Numbered from the stretch's first letter, positions 1-11,700 are shown. The stretch is 64,000 nt of DNA from Pholis gunnellus (GCA_910591455.2 OU342817.1:17411915-17475914); one strand, 5' to 3'. Made by a program: numbers and translations. The notes: generated by a model not told the origin, from the letters alone.

Positions 1-1002
1 GTCTCTCCCTACTGGTCACACAGCCAATTTCACTGCAGCCCCCCTATGTTAGAGCGTCATCCCAAATGACAGAGTATTATAACATTTACACATAATAGTG
101 GTGTTCACTCACAGTGTGTGGCAGTCACTGTTAAGTTCACGGTGGTCTTACCATACATTATGGCATTTTTTTGTTTTTGTTTATTTATTTCTGTTGTCGC
201 GACTCATCTTGGATCTGTAAAGTAATTATAATTAATTAATTCATCTGTATTTTATTTATTTTTTATATGGCCATAGGCTATTTTAGATAGAAAATGCAAA
301 ACTGCTGATAAGGCTTCGGTGCTTCCTGATTTAAACAATATCGATACCAACCAATTGTAATGTGACTCTCATTGATGTGACCAAGCTGTCCTTCCAGTCC
401 AAACTAAATCACCTCTGGAAAGACCACGTCTCACCAGCTGGGATCACAACACCCCGCAGTCAGTTTGAGGTCACCGTTTATTTGCTTATTGTCTGGTTTC
501 GCTTACTCAAGCGCTTTATATTTAAATGAGACTGGCATGGAAATGCGAGCACAGACAAATAAAAACAAGACATTGCTGTGTACGTGAAAGTCTTACAACT
601 TTAACAGTATTTACATCTTGTCATACTACTCTGGAACGCCCGTGTTTTCAACCTCTCATTTTAAAAGTTACGTTTGACGTCATCAAATGGCATCGTGTTG
701 TCTCTGATCATGACACACCGGGTTGTAATCTATTTCCATGTTGGTTTTTCATTTAAATTCTATGGTTATTAGCTCCAGACTCCTCTGCTCTCAGAGCGCT
801 TTCTGAATGTCACGGGCATGAGTAATTCAGGATTCAATCAGTTGTCTCTCTGCCTGCATAAAGAGTAGCCTCTATTGATCATAAGGTGGGAGATTTGGAT
901 CACATTGCCCTTAGATAATTGCTGTTTACTGCACATTTGATCTTAAGGATTATTAATAGTCAATGTTTTGGTGCCAGATCTGTGCATATGTGTGTGTGTC
1001 TT

Positions 1003-1003
<1 letters not shown>
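1..1003. other. Single-copy AT-rich non-coding stretch
   Basis: No gene, transposon end or long repeat is visible. The stretch is AT-rich with short TAAT-type runs near 220-260. The only individual site I would point to is a full cAMP-response-element match at 675-682, listed separately. Confidence 0.6.
675..682. promoter_or_regulatory. Perfect CRE palindrome
   Basis: The sequence TGACGTCA is a full cAMP-response element, the palindromic site bound by CREB/ATF bZIP dimers. No promoter context is visible around it and one 8-mer can occur by chance, so function is only a possibility. Confidence 0.2.
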
Positions 1004-1075
<72 letters not shown>

Positions 1076-1076
1076 C
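1004..1076. repeat. Compound (TC)n(CA)n microsatellite
   Basis: A short TC run passes directly into about 27 uninterrupted CA units and ends in imperfect CG/CA units. It produces spurious His/Thr-rich open frames on the plus strand that should not be annotated as genes. Confidence 0.95.
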
Positions 1077-1378
1077 GTCTCCCCCATTGTTACCAAAAAA
1101 AGCTCACTGTTTCATAAACTACTGTCACGGTGGAATTTTGCATTCTATTCATTCATCTTGACTTAATCCTCGAATCCGTGAGTAAAGCTTTTTTTCATGT
1201 CTCACTAAAATATGCAATGAATAATTCCCTAACATTATCTTCTCATGTGATACAGGCTGATGAAGGTTAAATTACCTTGGTTGTGCTGCTGACATCTAAT
1301 TAACTACCAAGAGACGGCTCCGTGGAAGAGATTGCATCTGTGACACCGAGATATTTCACTTTGGCAGAGGAGAAGAAA

Positions 1379-1402
1379 TATATATATATATATATATATA
1401 TA
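1379..1402. repeat. (TA)n microsatellite
   Basis: About 12 uninterrupted TA units. Confidence 0.95.
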
Positions 1403-1620
1403 CTTATTCCATCTCCAAATAATAAACAAGGGCTGACTCTTCGTTCACCTCCTCCTGGGCAATCTGTTGTTTTCCAAGTTATTGGCGTTTTGTGGCGCAT
1501 GTGAGTGTGTGATGGGAGCGATGCTGCTCCCCTCCTCCTACAAATCAAACCATCCGGTCCTGAGAGTGTCTTGTAATCCTTAACAAACAGTGAGCACTAT
1601 CACACCCCACTTACAGACAG

Positions 1621-1654
<34 letters not shown>

Positions 1655-1660
1655 AGACAC
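1621..1660. repeat. (CA)n microsatellite
   Basis: About 14 CA units followed by interrupted CAGACA units. Confidence 0.95.
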
Positions 1661-2277
1661 TTGCGTCTTGTAATAAGACCCTCATGTCACTTAACACTCT
1701 TGTCATTGCAGCAAGCCCGATCATCCACGTTTTAAAATAGTCAAACTCTCTCTGGAGGAAATGAATGCAGTCAAAAGAAGAAAGTTCAGACAGTTAAGAT
1801 ATAAACAACATTAAGGTAGCGTCAAAGAAAGACTTTTTTCGTGGTAATGGTTTCCCACAGCCGGTTTTCCCCACAGCTATTAAGAAACTTCACATAATCA
1901 TGTTTTCACCCGAGGCAGTCAGATTCAATGTGCACTTTTGGCAGAATCGGGCAAGAGATCAAACTGAATGACCTGTTGATAATTGATATCGTGTTTTGTA
2001 CAAATTTATGTAACGTAATCTAATTGAAAGGGGGATCAAAATGCTCCATCTTTTTGATTAATGCAGAGGCGGTTATCTTTCATCGGCACTTGTCTAGAAG
2101 GGGGGGATGGGGGGGGAGGGGGTTAGTGGGAATCCAATTTGGACTTGGTGCTTTCAATCAAAGAATATCATGTTGCATGATTCATAAGACCAAACTGAGG
2201 CGCCAACCCCCCCCAACCCCCCCCCAGAGAACTCTGTGTGCAGCATACACCTGAATTTGGCACGCTCTAAAATCTGC

Positions 2278-2560
2278 AGTCGCAGGAGAAACGTTGACCT
2301 TCAAGGTCGCCGTGCGGCCTGTGGGTAATGTATTCTCCGGCCTGTACTGTGTGTGGACAGATAGCGTTGCTTCGCGGGGCATGTGTGAGGCAGCCGCGTG
2401 ATGCATGTTGGTCGCGCTGCTGACACTGCTGTTGACTCTCATAAGCGTCCGTGGCCGAGGGGCTGGTTGGCCCGGAGGGGCCCTCCATTCAACACCTTTC
2501 GCTCCGCACAATTGGATGCGGGCGCGGAGCGCAGCGGCTCAGCGGCCTTGATGGCACTGG
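2278..2560. other. CpG-rich island-like patch
   Basis: I count roughly two dozen CpG dinucleotides by eye in about 280 bp, many in clusters such as TCGCGG, CCGCG and GGGCGCGG, while the flanks are AT-rich with few CpGs. In vertebrates such patches often mark unmethylated promoters or enhancers. No coding sequence, TATA box or convincing exon is seen next to it. It contains TGACCT (2295-2300) facing away from AGGTCG (2304-2309), a nuclear-receptor-like everted pair. Overlapping open frames on both strands reflect only the low stop density of GC-rich DNA. Confidence 0.45.
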
Positions 2561-3006
2561 AAGAAAAATGGGTGAGGTCAGCAGCACTTTCACATCCGCG
2601 GCACTTCCTCATGCTGACTCTGTGTTGATACAGGAATATCACACAGTTCACACTCACGCTCCCGCATACTGTAATACAGAGCTCAGTCATTCGTGCTGTA
2701 AGCCAAATATAGATGTCAGCCCGCGCGAAAACACATGCACATAGCCTACTTCTCTTGAATTCATTGGCTACTTATGTAAATAGACAGAGGCACGGATACT
2801 GTGTTTAGAAATGACACTCAGTATTCCATCGGACAGGGAGAATGTTTTCTCCTTTGGTGTGAACACACATGTTTTGACCCCTCTCAACTTGGCTTATTAT
2901 CTTGTCATTGACAATCCTGTGCAAGTCAAAGGTCGCTTTGGAGCAAATTAGTGACTGGAAAGGAGCGACCTAGTCCTCAAAGCCATCATCAATTCCAATC
3001 AAGCGC

Positions 3007-3020
3007 CATTGTCATGCATT
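3007..3020 (+). promoter_or_regulatory. Sox-POU composite-like site
   Basis: CATTGTC is followed directly by ATGCATT. This is the spacing of the composite Sox/POU element (CATTGT next to ATGCAAAT), with an imperfect POU half. It is a sequence match only. Confidence 0.2.
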
Positions 3021-3143
3021 CAATAACAGATCTCTGAGGACCACAGTATTGCTCTGATTATTCTCCTCTTGTGCCAGATCGTCTCATTCAATCCTTTTTG
3101 CCATTTGAACAATGGAGGCAAATAGAGCTATGTGTGTAATAGG

Positions 3144-3176
<33 letters not shown>
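3144..3176. repeat. (CA)n microsatellite
   Basis: About 16 CA units with one CG interruption near the 3' end. Confidence 0.95.
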
Positions 3177-3929
3177 TATACAAATATGTGTAAATGTATG
3201 GTGCCTGATGTTGTTTCTGGCTTTCACAAGAATTTCACAGCAAGGTAGCAACATGTTGTGCTCCACAAAGATAATGCATGGCAAAAGTATTGCGTGATCA
3301 CTTTGCTGAACATGTGTAACCTTAAAAGGGATCTGATTATATTGTATTATATGCAAAGTGACAGTGACAGAGACGTGCAATTTCCGCTGAACATTTTTTT
3401 TCTCTGTCATTTCTTGTGAAAAGACGTGTCAGTAAAGCGGCTTGGTGCCGCCCCCCTTGTCGACTAACAAAAAGACAAAATGCTGCTTTGTGAGTTTCGG
3501 CAGCAGCTCTGGCAACATCTACTGAGTCACAGGGCTCATACAAGTGTGTGTCTGCCCCAATTTAGGGACTGTAGTTTCTTCGCTGGGGGCCACATCTGCC
3601 TGCTGCGTGATGGTGTGGCACACAGATCTAATAGTGATTGATTGCCTGATTAAGGGAAATTGTGTTGAACTCCAGAGCAACCCAAGAAGAGAAAGAGCAT
3701 CCTCAGTTAGTGATGCAATAAAAGTGAGGCTATTGATTTGTAACGGCGCATGTGTGCAAAAAGCCAGTCGTCTCAATTATTCATTGCTCTCTCATTATCC
3801 TGTATTTCCTTACGAACAAATCACGTCCAAAAGCTTGTTTTGCATGTAAATTGTTTCTTGTTTATTTGTTCATCATTGTATCAAGGACATACCGTACTTA
3901 TGATACTAATATACAACGATAAGATGGCA

Positions 3930-4076
3930 ATGACAATGCCAACATGCTGATGTTTAGCAGGTATAACGTTGACCATGTTCACTTTCAGTTTAGCATTTTA
4001 TATCATTAGTTTTGCAGGTGTTTGTTCAGCTGTTGTTGAGATATTGTTGAGAGTTGTCTGGATCAAAACGGTAAAC
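3930..4076 (+). repeat. Truncated teleost interspersed repeat
   Basis: The run containing AACATGCTGATGTTTAGCAG, then ATTAGTTTTGCAGGTGTTTG, then a GTTGTTGAGATATT block followed by TCTGGATCAAA, matches in order a dispersed repeat I know from many percomorph genomes. The copy is shortened, since the long middle part of the usual element is missing. The family name and class are not assigned because I could not search a library. Confidence 0.6.
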
Positions 4077-4211
4077 TAACTCACTGACCAGTATTGCACA
4101 TAGCGGACTTTCTTACGTAACGTCTTGTGTTTGTTTGACTCAGCCATCCGCCCTCAGTGGACTCTCGCTTTTTATACTGTACTCGTTATTATACCACGTA
4201 ACTAATCCAAA

Positions 4212-4240
4212 AACATTCGCACCTACAGGCAATTCAGAGT
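4212..4240. repeat. Short remnant of a common teleost repeat
   Basis: The block ACATTCGCACCTACAGGCAA followed by TTCAGAGT is nearly the hallmark block of a very abundant fish repeat (CATTCACACCTACGGGCAAT). Only this short piece is recognisable; its flanks are not. Confidence 0.45.
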
Positions 4241-4350
4241 TAAAGGCGCTAAATCAGCTGTAACCGGCGTATGAGCGCAGTGCACAACAGCGGCCGTGAG
4301 CTAGCCAATGGTGCACGATCGCATGCACAAACATGCACTAATAGCAGCGC

Positions 4351-4352
<2 letters not shown>

Positions 4353-4389
<37 letters not shown>
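4353..4389. repeat. (TA)n microsatellite
   Basis: About 18 uninterrupted TA units. Confidence 0.95.
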
Positions 4390-4392
<3 letters not shown>

Positions 4393-6574
4393 AATATGAT
4401 ATACGTCGTATAGACATCATTGCACAGACATATTTCATATTGCATCAAACAAGTACAGCAAAACCATAATGTGCATAACAACACATCACCTCAATGACAA
4501 GTTATCCTCATGTTATCCACATGAGCAAAGATGACCAAACCATCATCTTCCATGGTGTGATATTCCCAGCATAACGTTGAAAAAGAAAGTGCGTATGGAG
4601 CTCCTTGTGTCCTGAGTGCCTCTTTGGTGTCCTCACTGTTTGCAGCTCAAACTGTATTTCCCCTTATCACTATTGATCTGCGAGAAGACGACAAGGTCTC
4701 TGGCCGTGCAGGCCTGGCCTGTCTGGTTTAGACCAACAGCCTGTCTGAGCACAGGGGCCTGGATGGATTTATACGAGGGCTGTTGCTGCTGCTGATCCAC
4801 CCGAGTGCCTTCCTCTGTCTCACTCTGGGCTTTCCTATCAAGAGCTTCATTTTGGAGGCAGTCAGGCAATGAGCCACTTTTTGTTTGTTTTTATAATCAC
4901 AGAGGTAATGAGATTATTAGGTTACTTCAATAAATGCTTCATTTTTTTTTTCTTCTGTTTTGGTTATCCTAATGTGTTCAGCGGGGAGAGTTTAGTTTCC
5001 ACGTTTGTTACGATTGCTTTCATGCAAAAGGCGCAGAAGCCTGATTACAAAAACTGCGTGAATAATTACTGTGGGCTCAAGAAGGTGGCAAAGGGTCGGC
5101 TTGCTCGGCTGCATAAAGAAGTACAGTGTGTTCATTAAAATAATTAAAATCAGGATGAAAGATATGATAAAAGGCAAGTTAATATTCCACCATAATAAAT
5201 TAAACATGGATGCATAATTATTATTATTTCAGTTGCCTTTATCATGGTGGCATATATAGCCAGCTTATTTTAAACATCTGTAATATTTAAACATTACAGA
5301 TGAAAAACCTTTTATCAAACAGCTACATAATAAAGAGCATTATGTGTTTTTTTAAAATATGTTTCTTTTACAGCTGACGCTATTTTTGATTTGACACAAC
5401 ATATAGTGTTTCAATGAGAAATATGATCCTAATTCACAATAATTGCCATAGATACCTGTTCCAACACACCTGCCTGTGGGTAATGCGTATCTATTTCCTT
5501 TCCCCCAGTCAATGTGAACAGGATTATTATCTGGTGCATAATGCAGTCTCCACAGCTGATGAGCAGTCAGCAGATTACGGTGCTGTTTTTCTTTGGCATA
5601 CACTGTCATACCAACAATATGCAACATGTAAACCACATTGTTGCTGCTTAGAGTGATCCTGCCTGCATTGCGCCCACTGATAAGACTTTCCGCTGTTGCT
5701 CTTGCTTTTGACTTTCAGTCAAGCAAAGTCCTGCCAGCCACAAATGCCAATAATTCAAATCAAGAAAAGATTGAGAAGTAGCACAGGTTTTATTTGAGGT
5801 TTTCATCCTCGCGGCATAGACAATGGGTCAAACCAATAAGCAGAACACGATTTATATAGGCTAACCCCAGAAGGGCATTTTGCGGCCAAAGCAGCAGATG
5901 TTAGTGGCAGGCTGCTCAGAGCGAAGGGTGCCTCATTTGGCTCGCTCAGGAGGTGATCATGAGACATATTGCCTTTACTCTCGCCCTCCACACACACACA
6001 CACACGACTGCTCCCTTCAACCGCCACCCGCTGGGGTATTCGGCAACGCAAATATCAAAGGGTCAGCAGGACGCAGCGAAACATCTGAAGTGAGCCAGTT
6101 GAGGTATTTCAGGTGTCTTCCCAGTGTTTGTTCGTGAACATTGCGATATCAAAAGCCCCTCGCAGTCATAGCAGCGCTTTATTTGGTTAAAGGGCAGCAG
6201 AGTGACGCGTCGGCGTGACTCACACGATCCCCGCTCCCCCAGCACACAAAGCATGTCCCACACAGTGCTCCTGAAATAGTGTGAGTGAAGCTGTCTTCAC
6301 ATATGTCGTTTTCAGTATCAGCTTTAGCGCCGTTAAAAATAAGGGGAGGATGTGTTGGTACTGCAGAGATGTTTGATTTACTGTCAGGTGTTTTTACAAA
6401 AACAAAACAAAAATCTGGGGGGGATCACTTTTTCGTCTCAAACTAATCGCTCAATTCCTCACTCACCTTTCTTGGTGCCTAATTGGGTTTCATTGATTTA
6501 CTCCCCCACGATGCTGGCTTGGCCAAGTCTCTGCTGACCCTGCAGAAAAATATCAGCCAGGCTGTCTAACAGGC

Positions 6575-6616
6575 TACACACACACCCCCACACACACACA
6601 CACACACACAAACACA
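6575..6616. repeat. Interrupted (CA)n microsatellite
   Basis: CA units interrupted by a CCCC block near 6586. Confidence 0.9.
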
Positions 6617-6781
6617 GCACCCCCAATACAAGCAGTGAATGATTGTGTCAGTGAGCTGGAAGTGAGTCAACCTGCCGCTCCCGTGGCCCTCACAGCAGAA
6701 ACCAGAGATCTGCGTCACACAGAAACAACAAAAGGCTCCGGGAGGGAGGGGTTGTGCCCGGTGCTCTGGGACGCTAGCACA

Positions 6782-6794
6782 GGGGGGGGGGGGG
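6782..6794. repeat. Poly-G tract (G13)
   Basis: Thirteen consecutive G on the plus strand. The length may be uncertain because such runs are hard to sequence. Confidence 0.85.
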
Positions 6795-6979
6795 AGTGAA
6801 GGGGGCCAACTGGTGGCCTTCAGGAGGTCTGGGGACACAGCCACTCATCTGTGCCTGAGTAACCATGTGTCACCTTGAGCTCTCTGGAGGAGGTGTCCGG
6901 GCTCCAACATGCTGGGCCAGGCGGGGTGTGAAGAAGGAGGCTAGGAATCCAGCTTTCAGTACGCCACAACTGTGACTCG

Positions 6980-6982
<3 letters not shown>

Positions 6983-7042
<60 letters not shown>
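6983..7042. repeat. (GA)n microsatellite, 60 bp
   Basis: About 30 uninterrupted GA units, a pure homopurine-homopyrimidine mirror tract of a kind that can form triplex (H-)DNA in supercoiled DNA. Confidence 0.95.
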
Positions 7043-7314
7043 CAATAACTTGAAGGAAATTCCAGCAGCGAGTGAAAATGAAAAAAACCTTTTCAATTCC
7101 ACATACACCAATAGAGAGGGATAAGAAGAATAGGACATAACACAGGCTTTGATACCGACTGTGTCCTCATTTCCTCCTCTCGCCTCCTGTCCCCCTTCTG
7201 CCATGCATTATAAACGGCTGATTATGACAGTGACAGCTCCTCAGGTGTGCAGCATTTTAGATTTGTTATTCAGCTCGCAGGCATTGCTGTCCCTCCCTCT
7301 CACCACCTGCACGG

Positions 7315-7321
7315 GCACACA

Positions 7322-7362
<41 letters not shown>

Positions 7363-7410
7363 AGTGACACGCATGAGCAGAAGTGCGCACACAAACACAC
7401 ACACACACCC
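7315..7410. repeat. Compound CA-rich microsatellite pair
   Basis: A (CA)n array at 7315-7363 with CG interruptions and a second shorter array at 7388-7408, separated by about 25 bp. Overlapping His/Thr-rich frames here are artefacts. Confidence 0.9.
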
Positions 7411-7859
7411 ACGCGTGGACGTATTGCTCACAGCTGCTGTGTCAGCGGGACTCTGGAGCCGGAGAGAGGGGGATATTACATGAATCAGCCTCACTCAACC
7501 GGTGCATTCGCAGTGCTGTGATCCAAACTCACTATTTGAATTGGGCTCTCATTGTTTGATTGAGATTTACATGGGCCACTGGTGGATTTTGTGAACTCTG
7601 GTTTGTTTAATTTTGGAGATGTCATTATATTTTAGTGGACAAAATGGGCAGACTTGCATACATGGAGCGCATTGAAAAATAAACTACCTGAAACCAGATC
7701 TTACAATAGATGTTGTATCCATAAGAGCACTGTGGGCCCTCATGATTACATAAAGTACACCCCAGTATGACTTTAATGTTCTCTGTACAATGTTCAAGGC
7801 ATTAATATAGCAGCTTACAACTATTAGCTATGTGAAGATATAGTGGAGTAATGTCTTCA

Positions 7860-8065
7860 ATGAAGTGCATTGTCTGTACCGTTAGCGCTGTTAGCACCGT
7901 TAGCGCTGTTAGCACCGTTAGCTGCGAGCAATTAGCTCAACTGTCGCCATGTTCAGAGCCGTGTGGAGGAAGTAGATATGCTCTGAATTTTAAAACTCGC
8001 ACCTTAAAATTAGCACATTACACTCTACTAAATGATATAGTACAAACATGTTGAATGTATCACAA
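7860..8065 (+). repeat. Probable teleost interspersed repeat
   Basis: The order of blocks (GTTAGC-type units, then CAATTAGCTC, then CTGTCGCCATGTTCAGAGCC, then GGAGGAAGTAGA) resembles a dispersed repeat I have seen in several percomorph genomes. It includes the 18-bp tandem repeat at 7879-7922. Boundaries are approximate and the class is unknown. Confidence 0.4.
7879..7922. repeat. 18-bp tandem repeat, about 2.4 copies
   Basis: The unit CCGTTAGCGCTGTTAGCA occurs twice perfectly (7879-7896 and 7897-7914), followed by the first eight bases of a third copy. Each unit itself contains two GTTAGC blocks. Confidence 0.9.
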
Positions 8066-8133
8066 GGTAAGGCTTTAAAGCAGCACAAATCAGTATTCTG
8101 ATATTAATAATACAAGAAAGATCAACCCACCTT

Positions 8134-8273
8134 TGTAGCCAAGGGGTTACTGTGCATGTCCCATTACCTTCACGTCTCGGGTTCGATTACAGTCTTACCG
8201 CTCCTCCACCCCCCCATTTCCAATCTATGTCTCTTCATTGTCAAATAAAGGCCCAAAATGCCCAAAAAATGTG
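8134..8273 (+). mobile_element. tRNA-derived SINE
   Basis: The 5' part resembles a tRNA gene. An A-box-like TAGCCAAGGGGTTACTG lies near 8136, and a B-box-like GGTTCGATTAC at 8180-8190 matches the RNA polymerase III consensus GGTTCGANNCC except near its end. The 3' part carries a CATTTCCAATCTATGTCTCT block and then TCAAATAAAGGCCCAAAATG with a second GCCCAAAAAAT unit, the tail I associate with a very abundant teleost SINE. SINEs are copied by a partner LINE and encode no protein. No clear target-site duplication is seen, so the copy is probably old. The open frames that start in the tail are not genes. Confidence 0.75.
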
Positions 8274-8529
8274 AAAGGGTTTGCTGGTAGTGACGACCCC
8301 ACAGACATTTATGACCCAACAGTTCCCATCAGGAGAGTTGAGGCGTCTTTCAGCTCGTTGTTTTGGTTTTACGGCCCACACCTTTACTGTTTCAGTCTCT
8401 CTCTTGCTCTCCTTTCCAGTCCCAGCAGGCATGTCAATCTTCATCAAAAAAAGAAAAAAAAAGCTCTGATAAACCCACTACTATACCTGCCCAGCCCCAA
8501 AACCCCTGTCAAAAAAAGTTAGCGATTGG

Positions 8530-8790
8530 CGGGTGAAGATAATGGAGCATTTAGCCGCTAAAGAGCCGGTTATTTCCCTCAGGAAAGACCAAAGACCAAA
8601 GCTAAGCGAAATGGAGAGTGAATATCGGTCTCTGCTGGATGTGTAAATAAGCAAATGTTTGCTTACAAGTTAGTCTCAACAACTGTATTAGGTTAAAATA
8701 TGTCAATGGTGTGTTTACAGCTTATTTTGTTGCCCTCGAGTGGCCCAAAAAAAAATCATTTAATACTGCTTTAGGCCAAAACATTCTAAA
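8530..8790 (+). repeat. Teleost interspersed repeat, deleted copy
   Basis: The blocks GGAGCATTTAGCCGCTAAAG, then TTATTTCCCTCAGGAAAGAC, then GAGAGTGAATATCGG, then TGCTGGATGTGT and GTGTTTACAGCTTATTTT occur in the order of a dispersed repeat I recognise from percomorph genomes. The usual middle section is missing. The class is not assigned. It lies about 250 bp after the SINE. Confidence 0.55.
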
Positions 8791-11700
8791 ACACAGTTAT
8801 TGGCAACATACAATTTTTCATAGCCATGTATTCTGTTATTGTGGGACTGCTATAAATGATGGGAAGGGAAGTCACCTTGATATTTTTAATAACGGAAAAG
8901 CATCATCGAGCAAATGCGTCATTAAAGACATCAATGCTAAACATTTTATCGTAAGGACGGTGTCATAGCCTCACTGGCTGAAGTACCTCTAAATTACAAA
9001 CCATGACAACAATTCCTGTCCTGAGTGATCAAATATCTACCGTATTGAAATATCCAGCTGGGTAAAAAAATACATATCTTCTGCTACTGTGTGCAGTTCT
9101 CATGGTATCTTCTCCAGTTTCAGTTTTCTTTTAGGATTACAAATTGGCTTGTGAATAAACAGGCAAAGATGGCGAGAACATGCCATGTGGTGAGAGGTAA
9201 GAATTTCAGGGCATGTTAATTAAAAAAGAAGAAAAAAAAAAAAGTACATTCCTGAGGTGTTGATTTTGAGAAGTCGCCTCTCATGGCGTTTCTCGGAGTG
9301 CCTGTTATTCCAGCAGAGCCGAAGGCTTAAGCTCTCTAATTTGCTCCAGCTTTGGCTTCACTCTACCATGTAAATGCAATCAAGTTGCTGACAAAGTATT
9401 TCTGTTGGCAGAGCTGCCGTCTGCCATTAAAAAAAATATAGGAGAAAAAAAAAAAACACAAGAGGAAACTGATCTAAAAATAGAAATATTAATCACTTTG
9501 CCAGGCCTCGCCGTGGGAAACTTACAGCATCACCTTCTGAAGCCACGTCCAGTTCAATCCAGGAGGTGCTTCTATTTGCATTCCTGCGTTTTTTCCGCAA
9601 GTGTTCCTTAATCCAACTTGACAGGGTTCATTTCGTGAGGTCCAGCGTACAGTGAGACAGATTGCGGACCTCTTGACATACAGAGTCGCAGTCAACTTTT
9701 AATTAGGTTCCATGTTCACTTCATTTACTTTGCTTTTCTAATGCGCGCAGATTGCAAACGGTAGATATATTAGAAGTGATGTAACCTTAGCGGGCTAACC
9801 GAGCATTACGCACTACATTAAGACTGATCGCCCAGCCTTACACATGAAAAGGTTACATCAACCTTCAATTAAAAACCCTCTTCACGTTTCACACCATACG
9901 GAAAACAGCAATGTAAATGTTGGTATAATGGTGACCGGGTCACGAGCTGAAATGTTAATGATCTATTTTTTTTTTCTTCTCCCCCTCGAGCGCTAGAAAT
10001 GAATCCTCACATTAGAGAGACGCCACCTTGATTGGACGTTGCTGTTGCAGAGTTTAAGCTTCATAGGTCAGTAATGCATGCAGCATTAAATCAACATGCG
10101 CGCGTGTGATGATGTGTATATGTTCTACAAGCACCACTCTCAACATTAAGCAAAAGAAACACACAACGGTTGACTATTTACCTAGAGGAAGTAAAGATCT
10201 TCTTTTCATGCTATAGATATCACCAGCTGTCAGTCAGGGCTTGTGGGCACTCTTTGGCTTACTCAACGGCGTTTTAAACCTCGGGGACGCGGTTCGAGCA
10301 TCTGTTGGCGAGAACGCCAGGGCTCAGGCCCCCCTTTAGAAATAAGACTGGAATCGATGCTGACAGAGAAGCTCTCATGAATGTCACGGCCTCCTGAGTG
10401 TCGATGACAAATTGTATTGTGTGCAAGAGTTTAGGATTCCGGTGACAAAGTGTCATCTCGCATTAGCTCGCTGTAGATTGGCGGCTCGGGCCAAACAAGG
10501 TGGCAGTGAGGTAGTCAGCGCCATGAGACTGGTCCCTCCTGACAGGCTTGCCCGAAAGCCTTTCAAGCGCTGAGAGGAAGAGCCGGGCGTTGCCAAGCGA
10601 TTTTTTTTAAGTTCTCCGGGTTTTTCCGCACTGCTCGCTGTGTGAACAGCATGATTTTTCCCATTTCCCCTGTGACCATTTTTATTTTTTTATTTTGGGT
10701 AGACACACATTTAAGTGCCATATGTTTTTTAAAATCTAAGAACACATTTTTTTTTTAAAGCCAACTCGGAGCGCCTTTTATTTCAGTCAGATGAAAGCCA
10801 AAAGCTCCTGTGCTTATCAAACCTCCCCATCCACAGTATCAACTTGGAACGAGTCTAACATTCAGCCTCCCCACGGCATCCTGTTGGAAACACATAATAT
10901 CCTGGTGGAGAAGAGGAGGGACCCATGCTGAGCTCTACCACTTCCCGTCTCCTGCACTTTATTTTATTTTCTTTGCAATTCTTTGAGCAAATTCTGTAAC
11001 TATAAAGCAGCTAATGGTGACTGTGCTATCTTGTGTAACCCCCCCCCCCCCTCTATGTGGAACCTACGGTCTACATTTAGTGCCAGCTTTTAGGAAACTT
11101 AGAAGAAAACCTCCATGCACTGTAACATCTGAGCTGTTTTGATCTCCCTTCTCCTCTCACTCTGTGTTCTTCTGGCAAAGGCTCGCTCTCACTGTAGCCG
11201 TCCCCGACTCACTGTGTCTTTGTGAAACGCTTTGCTCATATGCTGCAGTTTAAATTCAGAATTTAATTAACAACAGTTAATAGAATCCTATTTTTAGCTT
11301 GTTTTATGCGATTCAGTTGCGTATTTTAAAAAAAAGTCCTATATAGGCTGTGAATCACCTTGTTACCACCTGTATTATTACTCATAGGATTGCAATTATT
11401 TATTTCAAAGGCACGTTGATCCCGATGCTTAATCCCCCTTAAAATATCATTATTATTTTTTTAATGATATACTATTGGCACTGATGAGATGATGCCTCTT
11501 AGTCACACAGGCCAAGAAGCAACTTTGTGGCTTCCTGTCATCATCGTCTGGCTCCCGCTAAAGCTTTGAGCTGAAAAGCCGTACATGTTCGCTGTCCTCT
11601 CCCAACCTTCGGAGTTTGGGGGGAAAAAAATAGGTCAAAAATGTGTCTGAACATGTGCGGGAACTCACTTTACTCCACGTCGTGCATTAGGTCTGCTGTG

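Larger units (their letters stand above)
1077..2277. other. Non-coding stretch with microsatellites
   Basis: It contains no recognisable gene. It holds a (TA)n run, a (CA)n run and a guanine-rich patch at 2101-2122 with two G tracts, followed about 90 bp later by two C tracts near 2209-2225. Confidence 0.6.
2561..3929. other. Single-copy non-coding stretch
   Basis: No gene or transposon is recognised. The part around 2880-3070 is rich in homeodomain- and Sox-like AT motifs and resembles conserved non-coding DNA in texture, but this cannot be shown without an alignment. A CA microsatellite lies at 3144-3176. Confidence 0.5.
4390..7859. other. Single-copy stretch with microsatellites
   Basis: No gene or transposon is recognised in this 3.5 kb apart from the simple repeats listed separately and a short CA run at 5991-6004. 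An open frame on the minus strand at 4633-4869 with a run of five glutamines lacks any domain I recognise and arises over a small TGC repeat near 4790. Sequence near 7200-7260 has the texture of conserved non-coding DNA, but that is only an impression. Confidence 0.5.

Noticed and set aside
919..1166. His/Thr-repeat open frames over the CA microsatellite
   Set aside because: They are translations of a simple repeat; the same applies to frames at 7149-7483, 42378-42605, 53726-54103, 55172-55603 and 58813-59105.
4633..4869. Minus-strand frame with a Q5 run, possible exon
   Set aside because: No clear splice sites in register and no domain; the glutamines come from a short trinucleotide run.
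7315..7410. Regularly spaced repeats as a CRISPR-like array
   Set aside because: These are dinucleotide microsatellites without unique spacers, in a vertebrate genome.
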